Shown one piece after another: positions 45,891 through 58,737 of a stretch of 64,000 nucleotides of DNA (its first letter is position 1; each line of letters begins with the position of its first letter). Origin of the DNA: Asterochloris sp. CNOR1. Taxonomy: Eukaryota; Chlorophyta; Trebouxiophyceae; Trebouxiales; Trebouxiaceae. The DNA lies in contig OZ017752.1 in assembly GCA_963969365.1 (NCBI GenBank), positions 1,178,001 to 1,242,000 of the forward strand. The letters are read 5' to 3'. The notes beneath the pieces were generated by a model. The model did no database searches and had not been told where the DNA came from. It saw only the letters and a list, made by a program, of their open reading frames with translations. The translations under genes were made by a program, and so were the position numbers.

Positions 45891-48800
45891 TCACTTGCCG
45901 AAGGTTTGCCGCCGATTCCTGGCATACATGACAACTCCTGCTGCCAGGAAGCCTCCCACAGCCAGCCACACAGCGATGCTGCTGTGGCCACCCTGTCCCA
46001 CAGCCAGCTGCAGCTCCTTTCTGCACACGCCAGAGACGCGTCTGATGCCACCATGACTAGCTACCAAAACCTGCTAGCGTGGCAGGTAGATCGCCCATCC
46101 TACTGTATACGTGGACAGTCATCTATGGCCTGTTGGAGAATGCCACAAGCTCAGCGTAGGCTGCAGCTTGATCCGGTTCAAGCTGACGAGGGACTGGACC
46201 TGCCTGTAGTATTACCTCCTTCACATGTGTAGGCATAGGAGCTGGTGTCCTCTACTCATGTGCAGGCCGCACTGGCTGGCCCAGGCCGGTGAGTCAGTGG
46301 CAGCAGGAACAGCTTTCAGCTGCATGCAGAAGCAGCCCACCTGCTACGCTTGAATCTGGCCTTGAGCTCATCTGACGCCGCTGCAGCCTGCAATCCATCC
46401 CCTGGCTGGCCGTAGAAGGCAAGCAGGAAACGATAAACCTCGTCCTCGTTCCAGTGTACTGCCTGCAGGGCAGCCAGACTTGTTGGGAGGGCTTCACCAG
46501 GACTGGCTAGCCCTGCGGATCTCAGTTGGCCTACATATGCACAGGCCTGACACATCGGCAAGGTACGAGCAGCACTCACGAAGTAAAGCTGGCTGACCAG
46601 CTCTTCCTGGGTGCAGCGACCAACGAGCAGCGGGCAAAACACCTGACTTTGCTAGCTTACGTTGTCCAGGCTGGGGGCGCGACAAAGCGGGCACAGGGCC
46701 GCCGGCGGGAACTGCACTTTGGGGAAGGCTGGATCGCCTTGCACACTCAGCTTCTCCTGCCGAGCCAGGCGGGCATTGACCTGCAGAGTGCAGCATCAAG
46801 GAGGCTGACAACATGTGCAGACCTGTGCTGCCAACAATGTCACGCTGCAGTACCCTACAAAAGGACAATATAGGGGGGCAGCAGCAGGCAGATCAACTTG
46901 AGCAAATCCCCACTTCAAGTGAGAGCCATCATCCGCCACAGGACTAAGACGTTGTGCAGCATTGCTCTGGCACTGACCCAAGCAGCTCCTCAGTGCCAGC
47001 GAACCGGAGATACTGGCAGGTGACAACATCAGCAGCGCAGGTCACAACAAGCCACACACAGTCAGGACTTCTCTGACCTCAAAGCTCCACAGGTGGCAGC
47101 ACAGAGGCTGTGAAGCAACAGAGCACGGTGCACGCTGAGCATTGTTGCCCCATGCAAGAGCAAGGCCCCGTTTGTGAGGAGACATGCGCTTGTCTGCATC
47201 CTTTCAGCTGTGAAAGAAGTGACAACCCGGCCTGCAGGCAACATCAGCTGGCAGACCTCATTGTGGGCCTTCCACATCCACAGCACAGCATCTCTCCGAG
47301 AGGTGACATCCAGTGCGTCTGGCCGCTCTGCCATCATCATGAAATGCTCTGCGCAGTCGGCACACCCAAAGAAGTGCTTCACCCAGCCCCTGCAGCACAC
47401 GCACACAGGAGGGATGTGGGCCAGCTGGAGGCATGACGTGCCGGGCATGCAGTCCTGTGCAGCTCAGCAGCATGTCGTCCAGATCCTGCAGCAGCCAGGG
47501 GGGCTGGGCAACAAGCATGGCAGTGACGTATGTGGCAGCAGGCGACAGCTGCCAGTCGAGCAGGCAGCATGCTGACCAGGACCCACAGCCAAGCCTGGCA
47601 GAAGAGCTGACATGCGACCAGGATGGAGCCCTCTGGACGGGAGCAGCTGGCAAGCATGCTCAAGTGGAGTCGAGCTGTCTGTAGTCATCAGCAGCCGAGC
47701 CTGTGTCACAGGAGTCTGCTCAGGAGGCCCACCTGATGGCCCGTGCCCAGTCTGCCCCGCCGCTCTTCTCTGGCTCCACCTTCCCAGCCAGGGCATGGAA
47801 CAGCATCCAGAGCCCGCAGGTGTACCCCCGCGCGCCTGGCCTGGACCCTGTGCACGCCACCCACTCTCTTGGAGCTGCGTCTGGGCCGCAGATCTGAAGC
47901 TGCTGCATGGCTGGGGCTGATGCTGCCTGCCCCTCAGGCCAGGCCTGGGGCAGGGCCGTCAGCACAGCCTCGCTGCCAAGCTGGCACCTGCAGGCACAAG
48001 AAGGGCGAGCTGCAGCAGGAAAGTGTGCAGCAGGCAGGCGTAATTCTGTCGTTGCCCGGGCCAACTCAGGTGTGGGCACTGGTAGAGAGGGTTGGGAGGC
48101 AAATCAGTGTGTCAAAGGCCACACTCTTGCCGGCAGCACGCACAGCTGCAGTGCACCTCATCTGAGTTGATGCTGCTGCTACTAGTTTGGGCTGGGGTCC
48201 TTCACCTCTCCACAGGGTGTGCGCCAGCCATCAGCTGGAGCATGTCCGTCAGCGCGGCCCTCCTGTCTGCGCCAGACAGCAGGACAGTGTTGTTGCTCAT
48301 GGTTCCCCACAGCTCCCTGGTAGCCAGCTCCAGGTCTGCCGCATCTGCATGCCGGGGACCGGACCAGGGCGGTTCTGAGGCATTGCTTGGCTTGTCACCC
48401 CTGCTGGCATCTGAGCCCTTGTTAGGCTGTGCCTCTGCTGAGAGTGAGTACTGCCTGCAGGCAGGTGCAGGGGCATACAGCTTGGCATGCAGCAATACTG
48501 AAAGTGGCGCTGTTCAAGGATGGTGAGCTCTGCAGAGTATGCTTGAAGCCATCAGGTGAACACCTTGGCAGAACGGTGAGCAAGCCCGCTGGCTGAATCT
48601 GCAGCGATGAGGCAGTCAACAGCATGCTGCTGCTGTTTATGGTGCCCTGTTCAGTGCAAGCAATGCTCAGGCTTGACCGGAGCTGCTCACGACTTGTTGA
48701 CTTCAGAGAGCCACTTCAGGATGCCTTCAGGGTTGCGGTGCTTATGATCTGTGAAATCTGCCAGAGCGCTGTTGTTGGCCGCAAGGAACTGTGCAGGGAG

Positions 48801-49438
48801 ACCCCACCGCAGAGTGGGGTACTGGCGGATCTTGAAACGGTTGCAAATCGGAGCCTGCAGGCAGCAGCAGGTTGTGCTTGCCTGCGGCTGGGCTGCTTGA
48901 GCTGTTCTGCGGGTGCCATGGCGGGTACATTGCTGGGGCAGTTGCCTGCTGACTAGCTTGAGCACACAACAGCGCAGAGCCTGAAAGCTGCAATGCAGAA
49001 GTCACCTACTCACCTGGTCAGCACAATCCACTCTAGCCACCCACACAGTGGGTTGTGGCCTGGGGCTGGACATGAAGTAGGCTGCCACCTTTTCATAGTC
49101 TGGAGCAAACTTCTGGCAGCTGGGGCACCCTGTGCAATTGCAGCAGGGTCAGGGCAGGCCTGTAGCATGCGTCAAGCGGATGACCTTGTTGCCATGTTGT
49201 CCCTGTGCAGAGCCAGAGGCCAAGCCAACTCACAGTGGGCATAAAACTCCACGAGCACTCCCTGATTGGGAGACAGCTCTGAAAATGTGTTTACAAATGT
49301 CTCCTCCGTAAGCTGAACTGGCTTTGTGAGCTCGGTGGCATCGTTGATGATCTGTACCTGGGCAGCTTGGCTCCACAACACCAGGTGGCAACATACCACA
49401 TTCCAGTATATATGCCATCTCAAGGCCGTCATCTTCAA
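45891..49438 (-). CDS. QSOX: Quiescin sulfhydryl oxidase (QSOX)
   Basis: Secretory-pathway enzyme that forms disulfides and passes electrons to oxygen. Nine exons (49438-49234, 49129-49014, 48854-48691, 48454-48206, 47987-47733, 47389-47257, 46780-46661, 46462-46341, 46020-45891) close at 497 residues, the size of plant QSOX. There is a hydrophobic signal sequence (WHIYWNVVCCHLVLWSQAAQ). The thioredoxin domain has VLVEFYAHWCPSCQKFAPDY with the CxxC. A helical QSOX spacer follows. The Erv1/ALR domain has CTGSRPGARGYTCGLWMLFH, then FFGCADCAEHFMMMA with the redox CxxC, then DAVLWMWKAHN and CPLC. The C-terminal membrane anchor is IAVWLAVGGFLAAGVVMYARN, followed by RRQTFGK. The FAD-binding W and H residues of Erv are present. 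As in plants there is a single thioredoxin domain, not two as in animals. Confidence 0.95.
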
Positions 49439-49623
49439 CCGTCACATCATGAATACATGGTCAGATTTGGAATACCATAGGTCATGACCTCCTCACCCAT
49501 AGCAACTTTTACACCGGGCCATGGTTGCCGAAGGCATCAGGTCATGATTCATACTTGTACAGAGGTTCTCAAGAGCAGGCGCGTTCCAAGGCAAAATTGC
49601 AGGAGACACACGGTCAAACACAA

Positions 49624-50212
49624 TCATTCGGCATCCTCGACGATGCCATCTTTCGCGGGCGCTGCATCGACCTCCTGGCCACTGTCTCCTCCCTGCAGAA
49701 GAGCGTGACTTGCAAAATGCCCGAATTTGCACAAGCATATCCGATACTGAAAGGATGTCTCCAGCAGCATCATGGCAACCCCACAGTTTCAAAGGGGCGC
49801 AGGATGACTGTCCAGCAAAGGCCACTCACTGCGTCAAGGTTCTGTCCCTTTTGGGCTGCTGCGTCCTGCTCAAGCTCCTTGTTAGCAGCACCCTCATCTG
49901 CATCCTGGCCCTTGAAGTCTGAGTCAGACATGGTCTTGGTGGGATCATCGTCACCCTGTAAATTAAAGGCGGCGAGCTCAGGGGCTTCACTTCCACAAAA
50001 CCCGCATGCATGAAAATGCTGGCCATGTTTTGCAGGACACAGATCTCGCTGGCTCACCACCATGTCTGCCTCCCTGTAGGCCTGCAGCACAATGAGAAGG
50101 CGCATTCATATATGCTGGACCACATTGGACTCTTGAGACACAAACAGGTGCAGACCTTCATGTTCTCCTTTGCGACCTGGCCAGCCTGCCTCTGTCCTGC
50201 TGCACTTGCCAT
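49624..50212 (-). CDS. Small acidic, disordered-looking protein with a micro-exon
   Basis: Four exons join in phase 0: 50212-50156, 50081-50058 (24 bases), 49955-49830 and 49692-49624, giving 91 residues. The protein starts MASAAGQRQAGQVAKENMKA and continues with GDDDPTKTMSDSDFKGQDAD, then ANKELEQDAAAQKGQ and ends in DGIVEDAE. It is hydrophilic and acidic, with no Cys and few hydrophobic residues, so it is probably disordered. I recognise no family. The case for a gene is that four unforced phase-0 exons with normal gt-ag borders keep one composition. There is no homology support, and the join could be wrong. It lies between QSOX (185 bp to its ATG) and the DNA polymerase stop, all on the minus strand. 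Confidence 0.5.
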
Positions 50213-50489
50213 GCTGGATCCTGGGATGGGAAGCGGTGTTTGGAGTTGCAGAAACGCAGGAAAAGTCCAGGGTCCGAAACTGAGCAGTACGTGGAATCAT
50301 TTGACCACGCAATGCCGCCCAATATCCCCGCAGTGACACGTTGTGTGCAGTGCCACGTATGTCGCAACATGTACTTGGCAGTGCCACGTTTGCCAATTTG
50401 ACTGGTCAATCCCGATCGGGAGGCAAAACTCGAAGAGTGATCAACCTGCTCTACCTGCTGCACTGTGCATGCCTCGGATTTTCAGCCTT

Positions 50490-53400
50490 CTACTTGGCTT
50501 CATACCAGGTGTCAGCTATCTTGGAGTCCACAACAAGGTCAACATGCAGGGGATTGAAGTCCTCCTGGAAGGGGTATTGCATGCACTTGATGACCAGCTG
50601 CTGGGCCTCTGCCGCAGTTGCCTTGGGCCCCTCCAGGATGACCTCGTCATGGACCTGCAGCATCTGGGGCAATTTGGCTATCACCCCACACAAACAGCGG
50701 TGCCACTGGCCGTCCAATCGCGTTGCTCAGGCAGCTGCATGTTGCCCAAGCACTCTATTTTTGGGACCCATAAGCCAGCTGCCTGGCAGTTTAGCAAGCC
50801 AGCCCAGCTGCTCCCTGCGCTGTGCAGTCCAGTCCCACCTGCAGGAGCATGGTCCAGCCTAGGTCCCTGAGCCGCTGGTGCCGACTTATCCGCAGCATGG
50901 CCACAGTGGCGACATCTGCTGCGCTGCCCTGGATTGGGGTGTTGATGGCAGCGCGCAGAGCATGGCCGCGGGCCCTGCTGTGCTCTGAAGCTGTCTTCTG
51001 CGCATCTGGCAGGCAGCGCTCGCGACCCAGCATGGTGCGCACCCGCCCCAGGCGCTCTGCCTCGTTCCTTTGCTGCACTTGCCATTCGAGCACCTGCAGG
51101 CAGGCATGGCGCAGGTCACAACCGCCACCACAGCTTGCATCTGTCAGGTGCGCTCGCCGGCACTGTCTTTCTTGCGCATGACAAGGAACAGCTGGTGGCA
51201 AGGCGGAAGTGAGACCTGGACAGGCTGTCAGCAGGTCATACCCCAGCACGCTTTGCCAAGGCTATGGCACGGCACGCACAGCAAGCCCCCTGGTGTGAAT
51301 GAGGCCCTGGCTACCCACCACATCGGCAAGTACATCTTGAGACGACATACATGTCCCGAAGATGGCTCACCTCGTGCCTGTCAGAGTACCACCGATCCAC
51401 TGTATCCTCAGCCTCTTTCAAGGACACGTTCCAGTCCTTGCTGAGGCCAAAGGCGGTCTTCCCGTACGCAATGCTGAAGTTGAGCACCTTGGCCTTGCGC
51501 CGCTCGCTGGCAAACTTCTCCTTCAGAAGGGGCACAGGGGGCTTGCCAACCCCGTCCCACTCCAGCAGGCAGTCCCCTGCAGCCACAGACAGGGTTACTG
51601 CTGGAGACAGCAGAGGAGACTCTCAAAGTCACTCCCAGCAGGCAGTCCCCGGCAGCCACAGACAGGGTTACTGCTGGAGACAGCAGAGGAGACTCTCAAA
51701 GTCACTCCCTGCAAGCAGCTTCCCACTCAGGGGGCAAAGGCCACAATGGACCCAGTCCCCCTGCCTGGGTGCCAACCTGGCGGGGCAGCAGTGCAGATAT
51801 GGGCAAGACAGTGCAAGGCACTTCACCCACTCACTGCTGTGGCAAGGCCCGGGGCAAGCCTGGTACTGATGCATAAGATTGGGAATGAATAGCATGAACC
51901 TGCTTCTGTTTAGGGCAGCGGCGCATCAACAGGTGACAAGCTGGGCCCCTTCATGTCCCATCTGACAGCATCTGGAAGGCTGCAATGCAGGAGGGAGCCA
52001 CACAGTACCCACCTGCTCCGACGGCTTTCTTGATGTGGTCATACATGCCCAGAGCTGTGCGGGAGTGGAAGTCCCCACCCAGTTGAAATGCTAAGATCAT
52101 GGACTGGCACCCAGCCATGTGGGCCAGCAAGCGCAGCTCTAGCTGCCCATAGTCAGCCACAATCAGGGTATTGCCTTTGGAGACATCAGCTGTGAAGGCT
52201 TGGCGGACCTGCAGTCAGCGGAAATTTTGTCAGGCAGAGTTGCTGACATTGCAGCTTGTGCAGGCCACCAGACAAAGCTGACGGCAGCAGAAGTGCTGAT
52301 GAGAACATCAAAATGTGCCACTGGAGTTGCCCCAACGCTGCTGCTCATGCCGCAGGAAGGGTCTCTGGTTCATTCAGGGGCACATTGATGGTTGCCAGTG
52401 GGAAAGAAAGCAACCAAGACAGGTGACTGCTATTCAGCCAGCTTTCCTACTCAAACGAGGCCAATCTGCAGCCGGCCGGCCTCAGCCTTGGCAGCGCCTT
52501 GATGCCGATGGTAGCCATAAGCAGTTGGCTGCAGAGAGACTCTTGGCTGCTGTCAGCCGCCTTGCCTTATAGCGATCCTTCTCCAGAGCAGGCTGGTTCT
52601 GCAGGTTAGGGCGCCGAGCAGAGAGACGCCCTGTCTCTGTGTTCAGGTTGAGGCTGCAGTGCACGCGCCCGTCCGCAGTGGAAATCTGGTCCCCTTGGAG
52701 GGGAATAATGAAATTGGAGAGCAGGGTGTCAATGGCACCCACTTCGCATATGGCGTCAACTGCAGGGGCAGGGAGACAGTGTTGGACATGTGGCACACCC
52801 CATGCGATGTCTGTGATGCCCAGGCTTCAGCAGCAAAATGTGCCCCAGCATGAGGGTGCCCTGCCTTGACATGGCACCTGCAGGGCAGAGCTTTGTCTAC
52901 AGTGGGTGCACTGCGATAATGAAACCACGCACAAGCATGCTGTGCCATGGTGAGGGCAGTAAAGGATGAATGGCAGTGACAGATGATGGACAGCTAGCAG
53001 GACCCCCAGTCCCTGAGCATTGCAGCACAGGCCTCTGTGGCTATGCGTCTGGACGAGCCATCTGCAATGCCTATAGACTACCCACTCAAATGGGCCCCAC
53101 TCTTTGTTAATGGTTGCCCGCCACAACATCGGAGGTCAAGCTTACTTGCAGCACAAGCCTCGAGCCCTTCCTTTTGCCCGCCAAAGGCTGCGTAGAACTT
53201 CCCATAGCCCTTGGCTTTGGCCTCCTGCTCATCCTGCTTGAAAGATTGGGTGCTGGGCTCTTCTACCCCCTCCAGGGGCTGCTGTGCTGCAGATTGAGCA
53301 GCAGCCCCCTTGCCAGCTGCTGGCACCTTTCCATCTCGCTTGCTGGCTGCAGCCTGCCCCTTCCCTGGGCTGCGCCCATCACCCTCTACTGGAGCCTCAT

Positions 53401-56400
53401 CTGCGCTGCTGGTAACCACATCTGCGCTCTCAGCATCTACATCGATGTCATCAATGGCATCGATGGGCTCTGCAGTCAGGGCACAACCACGTGTTTCCAA
53501 GCAGGACAGCAGTAGGCTGCCAGAACCCTGTTCCTGTATGGCGAAGCATGCAGGGCAGCTCAGGATGGGAAGGCTCTGCAGGTTGAATCAGGATGCCAGT
53601 CGGGAGTAAGCTGCTAGGGGTGGCTGCCCACATGCTGGAACATCTGCGCTGCATGCTGGGCACAAGAGCTGCCTGCCCTGGGCACTGCCCTGGGCAGTGC
53701 ATGCTATGTGGTTGGCCAGGACCCTTCTGTGCAGCATGCTAAATAGCACTGTTTGTAGGGGATTGTGCATTTGGCAGCAAGCCTACCTGCAACATGAAGA
53801 TCCACCCCGTACTTCTCCTTCAGCGCTTTGAGGGCAGCCCCAGGCTTCCCAGCCAGCGACCTCAGCACCGGCGTGCTCACAGCTGGCCAGCCTGCAGGGC
53901 AGGCAGAGAACACCCTTGTTGACTGCAGTGCATCAGACAAGATGACTTTGAACAAGAGGCAACAGCCCCTCCTTTTGATGCCAAAGAGATGGCCGGTTCA
54001 CCCAGGAGAGACCCAGGCTGTTTGCCCTGATCTCTGTACGAGGGGCCCGGCGGATGCCTGTCTAAAGGCAGAAACACTGACAGCTGCACAGGCTGCCCTG
54101 GCTCCACAGCAGAGATGACCGCCCAGAACAGCGCCCAGCACCGAATTGCATGCACCCCCTCTGGCTGCACCCACACAGGCTGCCCTGGCCCCACAGCAAC
54201 GCCACAGGCCCATGGCAGAGCCTGCTGCTCCCAGTGTCCAGCTTGCCTGAGGGAGTGAACACCTCTGGCTGCACCCCTACAGGCTGCCCCTGACCCCACA
54301 GTCCATACAGGCGGATGTCCATGTTCTTCTTGGGCTTCTTGGTCTTGCTGTCAGGCTCCACATAGCTGATCACGTTGGGCACCTGAGGCAGGCAGGCCAG
54401 ACATTGCAGGCGACTCAGCAGGGTGCTGGTGCAGGTGCAAAAGTCGACTATACGTCAGCCAAGGGACACTGCAGCTGACTGCTCCTAGGAGGCCTGGCAT
54501 GCAGACATCCCTGACAAGCGGTTCGACTTTCTCGAGGCCGTGACGATCACCTTGTCAACAAAGAAATTGCAAAGCAACAGCAGTGCAGCTCACTTTGAAC
54601 ACTCGCTCAAGCTCCAGGCGATCATCTGCTGCAGCTGCCTCCCCCTTGGCAGCGGCCTTGTGGGCTGGTTGCTTGCTTTTGCTGTTGGCCACGCCAGCAT
54701 ACAACAGCTGCCTAAGCTGGGTCCCGCTGCCCACATTCATATGTTGAGCATCTGGCACCTGTAGGCACGTAGGCCAGGACTCAAATGGGGCCTGTGCTGC
54801 ACATGCTTGCAGCTTGTGGTCACTGTAGGTATGTCTGCAGCTTATGGTCCTGCTGCAGGTGAGGCTGGCTATGCTTGCAGCTTGCTGTTCACCTGCAGCA
54901 GCTGAGCCAAACAGCATGTGGCCAAGCGGAAGGCCTCACTGTCAGCAGAGGCCTGTTGGTCGTCAGCAGGTGGGACAGGGCGACTGACCTTGGAAGATGC
55001 CCAACGCTTGAACAGCTCACTGGCTGCCTCCTGGTCAATGTTGGCTCTCTTCTGCGCCTCTGCAAGGTGCTCCCTGCAGCACACAAACAGGCGCGCGGTT
55101 CAGTGTGCAGATCCTGGGCAAGTGCACTCACTGAAAGCAGCACCGAGTGGGAGGTGCAGGTGTCGGGCAGTGCCATCCGGGGTCAGCAGCGCCTGGGACA
55201 GACACGTCCTCTTCTTGTATAGGCTGGGCTGCAGGTGCTGGCAGACGAGGGGCAGGGGCTGTGGCGGAGACAGGCGCTCACAGCTACACCGTCCCCACGT
55301 GTTCACCATCATGTCCTCCTTTCAAGTCAGTCAGCAAGCCGGGCATAAACTCACAGCCCTCGCACAGTCAGCAAAGCTGTTCCGCCCACCTGTTGACCAT
55401 CATGCCCTCCTTCTCCATGTCAGTCAGCAGCTCCCCAAAGGGGCGCCAGAAGTCCTTGTACATCTCCCACATGTTGCGACACCTGCCCATCTCCAGGGGC
55501 TGGAGGGCCGGATCCATCTCGCACTTCATGATCTGCATGCCAGCACAGGAACGGGTGGCTAGTGTGTTGGCTTGACTAGCTCGCCTGGCAGTGCTGCCTG
55601 GCCGTGCATGACTGCCATGACTGCGGGTGCTGCCTGGCGCTGTTTGCCTTGAACACCACACGGCAAAGCAGACCTGCCTGCATGGGAGAGGTTGGAAAGA
55701 CCCAGGGCAGCAGCAAGCTGTGTGCTTCCCAGACCCAGAACAGCAACAGACTGTGTGCGCTGCACCTTCAGCTTGGCCTGCAGGGCCTGGGACAGCTGCC
55801 AGGTGGCCTTGGCATCGTAGGCCGAGTAGCTGATCCACTTGCAGCGGCGCTCTGGGCACAGCTGCAGCACCTCCACAGGGTCCAGTACTGTCAACTGCAG
55901 CACACAAGCTGGCCAGTGTGACTCTGCAGAAAAGGCTTGGTGTGGCAACGCAGTTAGCCAACTGCAGCTCTGCGCAGACCCACAACGCCCGGAGCTCAGT
56001 GCAAGGGCGCACCTGGCAAGCGAGCCATGGGCATCCAGCAGCACTGGCTCACCATAAGCAGTTTGTCCAATGAACAGCTGCAAGGCTGCATATGAATGCT
56101 GCTGCTGCAGGCTTATCTGGGAGCCTACTTACCTTGCCATCAGTGCCATCCTTCTTCTGGTTCTTGCGTCCAAACAGGCTCTTCATCCCTGTCTTGTGGC
56201 GCAAGTCCTTGATATAGTCCTCCATGAGGTCCTTATCCCTGCACAGAGTGGCCAAGCGCTTGGCTGGGCTTCCAGAGCTCTGCAGCACAGCTTTGCCGCA
56301 TATGAGCAGCCCAGATGTCACCAGGGCTGGGCCCACATAGCTGCCCCCTGCTCTTGTGGCACTCCTGGGCACTGGGGCAGCAAATTACTACTGTGCCAGG

Positions 56401-58737
56401 CCATTGCAGGCTTGAGCCCAGAGGATGCATATCCACCCAGCTGCATGCCCAGAGCTGCCTCTGGGATGACAGATCCCTCAGGCACAGTGGCAGGAACCCC
56501 TGCCAGCACTGAGGCAAGAACCCCTGCCAGCACTGAGGCTCTTCAGCAGTGACTCAGGATTCAGCCAAAATCAGCCAAGCTGCTCACCCCATTGCTGCCA
56601 GCGCCCTTGGGCAGCCCTGCTCACCCTGTCAGGCTCTCCAGGCTGTACCCCTTGCCCTGGCGGGAGCTATCCCACAAGCGCGCCATGTGCATGGTGTCCC
56701 CATGGAAGCCTCGGCACTCGATACCGTGGTTCCGCAGCACGTGGCGGTCAAAGCTGTAGTTGTGCCAGACTTTGAGGATGTCTGGGTCCTCCAGGACGGG
56801 GCGGAAAGCCTCGAACACAGCCGTCACCTCCTCCTGTGCTCAGTAAAGCAAGCCAATGCGAAGCCCCTCTGACTGAATGTGGCAGAGGCTTTGCAAGCAG
56901 GCCCCAGAGTGCACAACGCATGCAGGCCAAAAGCAAATGCATATGCATATGCAGTGAGGGGCCACCTGCTGGCTTGTGCTCAAGCTGACAGGTGCTACTG
57001 TCAGCCTCTGTGTTCGACGCAGGCTGGGACCACAGAGAGGCTTGGGACGTGTTACACGTCTGACAGGAAGTGCACTCACCTCATCGTTGCCAAGCATGGT
57101 GTCCACCCACAGCTGGTCCTGCCTGGGCGCCCCCTTAGTGGGTGGCTCAGCACCAAAGTGGATGTCAGGGCCACCGTAGATCGAGAAGCAGATCACACGC
57201 CCATGGCCGCAGGGGGACTCCTTGGTCACGTCTATGTCGCTGACCTACACAGGGTGGCCGAGAGCTGAGGGCATGCTCAAGAGAAAGGTCAGCCATCTCC
57301 ATGTCTGCGTGCGTCCAAGGTGAGGCACGCCAGATCATGCCGAGACGGCTGAGCGCCTAGTGCTGGTCACACACAAGCGATTGGGCAGCATGGCACATGC
57401 AGGACAAGAGTGGACGTTCTTGATGCCTTCCCTTGGCACCTTGTCAGGCGGAATGTCCAGGGAAGACAGGACCCCCAGGCTGGCTAGCCCTCAAGAAGCA
57501 CATCATGGGCCACAAGCAGGTTCTCAAAGCTTTTGGCTTCAAGCAGGGTAGCCAGATTGGCGTGTAGGGCCCCATGCAGGGCTGCCAGCAGGACAGTCAT
57601 ACCAGGCATGGACACTGCCCCAAGCACAGCTTCAGATAGGGCATCCAAGCCAGTCTTGGCCACATAGGCCCACCTCAGTGTCCACTGCCAGCACCCGACC
57701 ATGGGGCTTGGTCAGCAGCAGCTGCGCCACGCGCTGGGCGTCCTCAGCGCTGTCCACAACATGGACGTCAGGGGGCAAGGCCAGTTGATCCAGCTCCTCC
57801 TGTGCTGTACCAGGCTTTGACTGCGACACCGCCTCTGTTGTTGTGTATGGCTGTGTCTCAATCTGCTCCTGCAGACATCCACCAGGCTGAGAAGCTGCTC
57901 ATGCTTCAGGAATATGGGTGGACCTGCAGTCTGTGTTAAAATGGGCAAGTGCACTTCGTGTCTGCCAGAGCAACAGCAGTTCAAGAAGCGGCTTGAAGAG
58001 CACGGCAATGGGTAGAGTGGCTGTCATCCAGTCAACAGCCAACAGAAATCGCTGAGATCGCCTTTGGCTGATCTGCACACCTGCAGGTGAGAATTGCTGG
58101 AGCTGCCTGTGCCGTTGTGACTGGCCTTGCCAGCCTGACGTGCCTGCTGGACAACAGCAGCACCGGTGGGAGCAGCAGCATGCTTCCTGGAGCTGCCTAC
58201 GCTGCTGGCACCAGGTTGCCTCATGTTGGGTGCCTGCTGTGTGTCAGCAGAGCCATTGGCAGCAGCCCGCCGCCTGGCATTGCCTATGCCATTGGTACTG
58301 GTCTGGTTGTGGCCAGATGCCCGTTTTGCGCCAGCATTTGCGGGGCTAGCAGGAGGTTGCTGGTTGTTGTACATTGCACCCGCGGAGGCTCCGTTGTGTC
58401 CTTTGCGCAGCGGCTCCTTCTCACGACGGTGCATCTCTGCCTGTTGTCTTACGAGGCCTGGTGGGGCCTCCCTGACGCTCGCTTGTGTCTTCAGGAGGCC
58501 ACGAGCACCTCTGCTGCTGGCGTCCAGGGCGCTCCTCATGCTGATAGGCCTGTTGGGTTGGGTTGCAGAGGAGGGCGCTAATGGTTGATGTGAGCCACCC
58601 CACCCTTTACTGCTGCCACCCTGCGTCTCCCACTGGCTGCCTGTGCCGACCCCCTGCCTGCCGACGGCAAAGTTTCTGCAGGAGGACCCCCTGCAGCAGA
58701 ACAAGCATTGTGACAGAGAGCCCGACGGTGCAGGCAT
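50490..58737 (-). CDS. POP: Plant-type organellar family-A DNA polymerase (POP)
   Basis: Replicates plastid and mitochondrial DNA in plants and algae. Exons: 58737-58081, 57868-57674, 57244-57080, 56833-56625, 56238-56133, 55894-55766, 55532-55390, 55073-54893, 54758-54594, 54382-54247, 53891-53787, 53469-53146, 52759-52566, 52208-52013, 51576-51371, 51093-50839, 50654-50490; about 1176 residues. The Ser/Gln-rich N-terminus (200+ residues) should include the targeting peptide. The 3'-5' exonuclease has VLAVDTE, KVWHNYSFDRHVL and SYSAYDAKATW. Polymerase motifs are A VADYGQLELRLLAHMAG, B RRKAKVLNFSIAYGKTAFGL and C LLQVHDEVILEG. Between them lie RLSARRPNLQNQPALEKDRY and NTPIQGSAADVA. Exon 12 (53469-53146) is a 108-residue charged insert before the polymerase core. 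Two introns need GC donors (after 54247 and 52566). There is no 5'-3' nuclease domain, as in POPs. Confidence 0.95.
51563..51708 (-). repeat. 73-bp tandem duplication across the exon 15 acceptor of the polymerase
   Basis: Units 51563-51635 and 51636-51708 are identical except for one base. Position 51578 is t and 51651 is g. On the minus strand this turns the acceptor ctgcag of the working copy into ctgccg in the upstream copy, removing its AG. The unit spans the first 14 bases of exon 15 and 59 bases of intron. Confidence 0.97.
54081..54301 (-). repeat. Repeats of polymerase exon 10 segment in the following intron
   Basis: The exon 10 stretch 54258-54301 (tggggtcaggggcagcctgt type on the minus strand) recurs at 54148-54195 and in part at 54081-54113, always as 'ccagggcagcctgtg..g' preceding 'gtgcagccagagg'. 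Spacing is about 105 and 75 bp. Confidence 0.75.

Noticed and set aside
50341-50870. Two overlapping plus-strand frames of about 175 codons
   Set aside because: They are antisense to the last polymerase exon (motif C) and its 3' flank.
51351-51892. Plus-strand frames of 172-176 codons with internal repeats
   Set aside because: The internal repeat is the 73-bp duplication of the polymerase intron read on the wrong strand.
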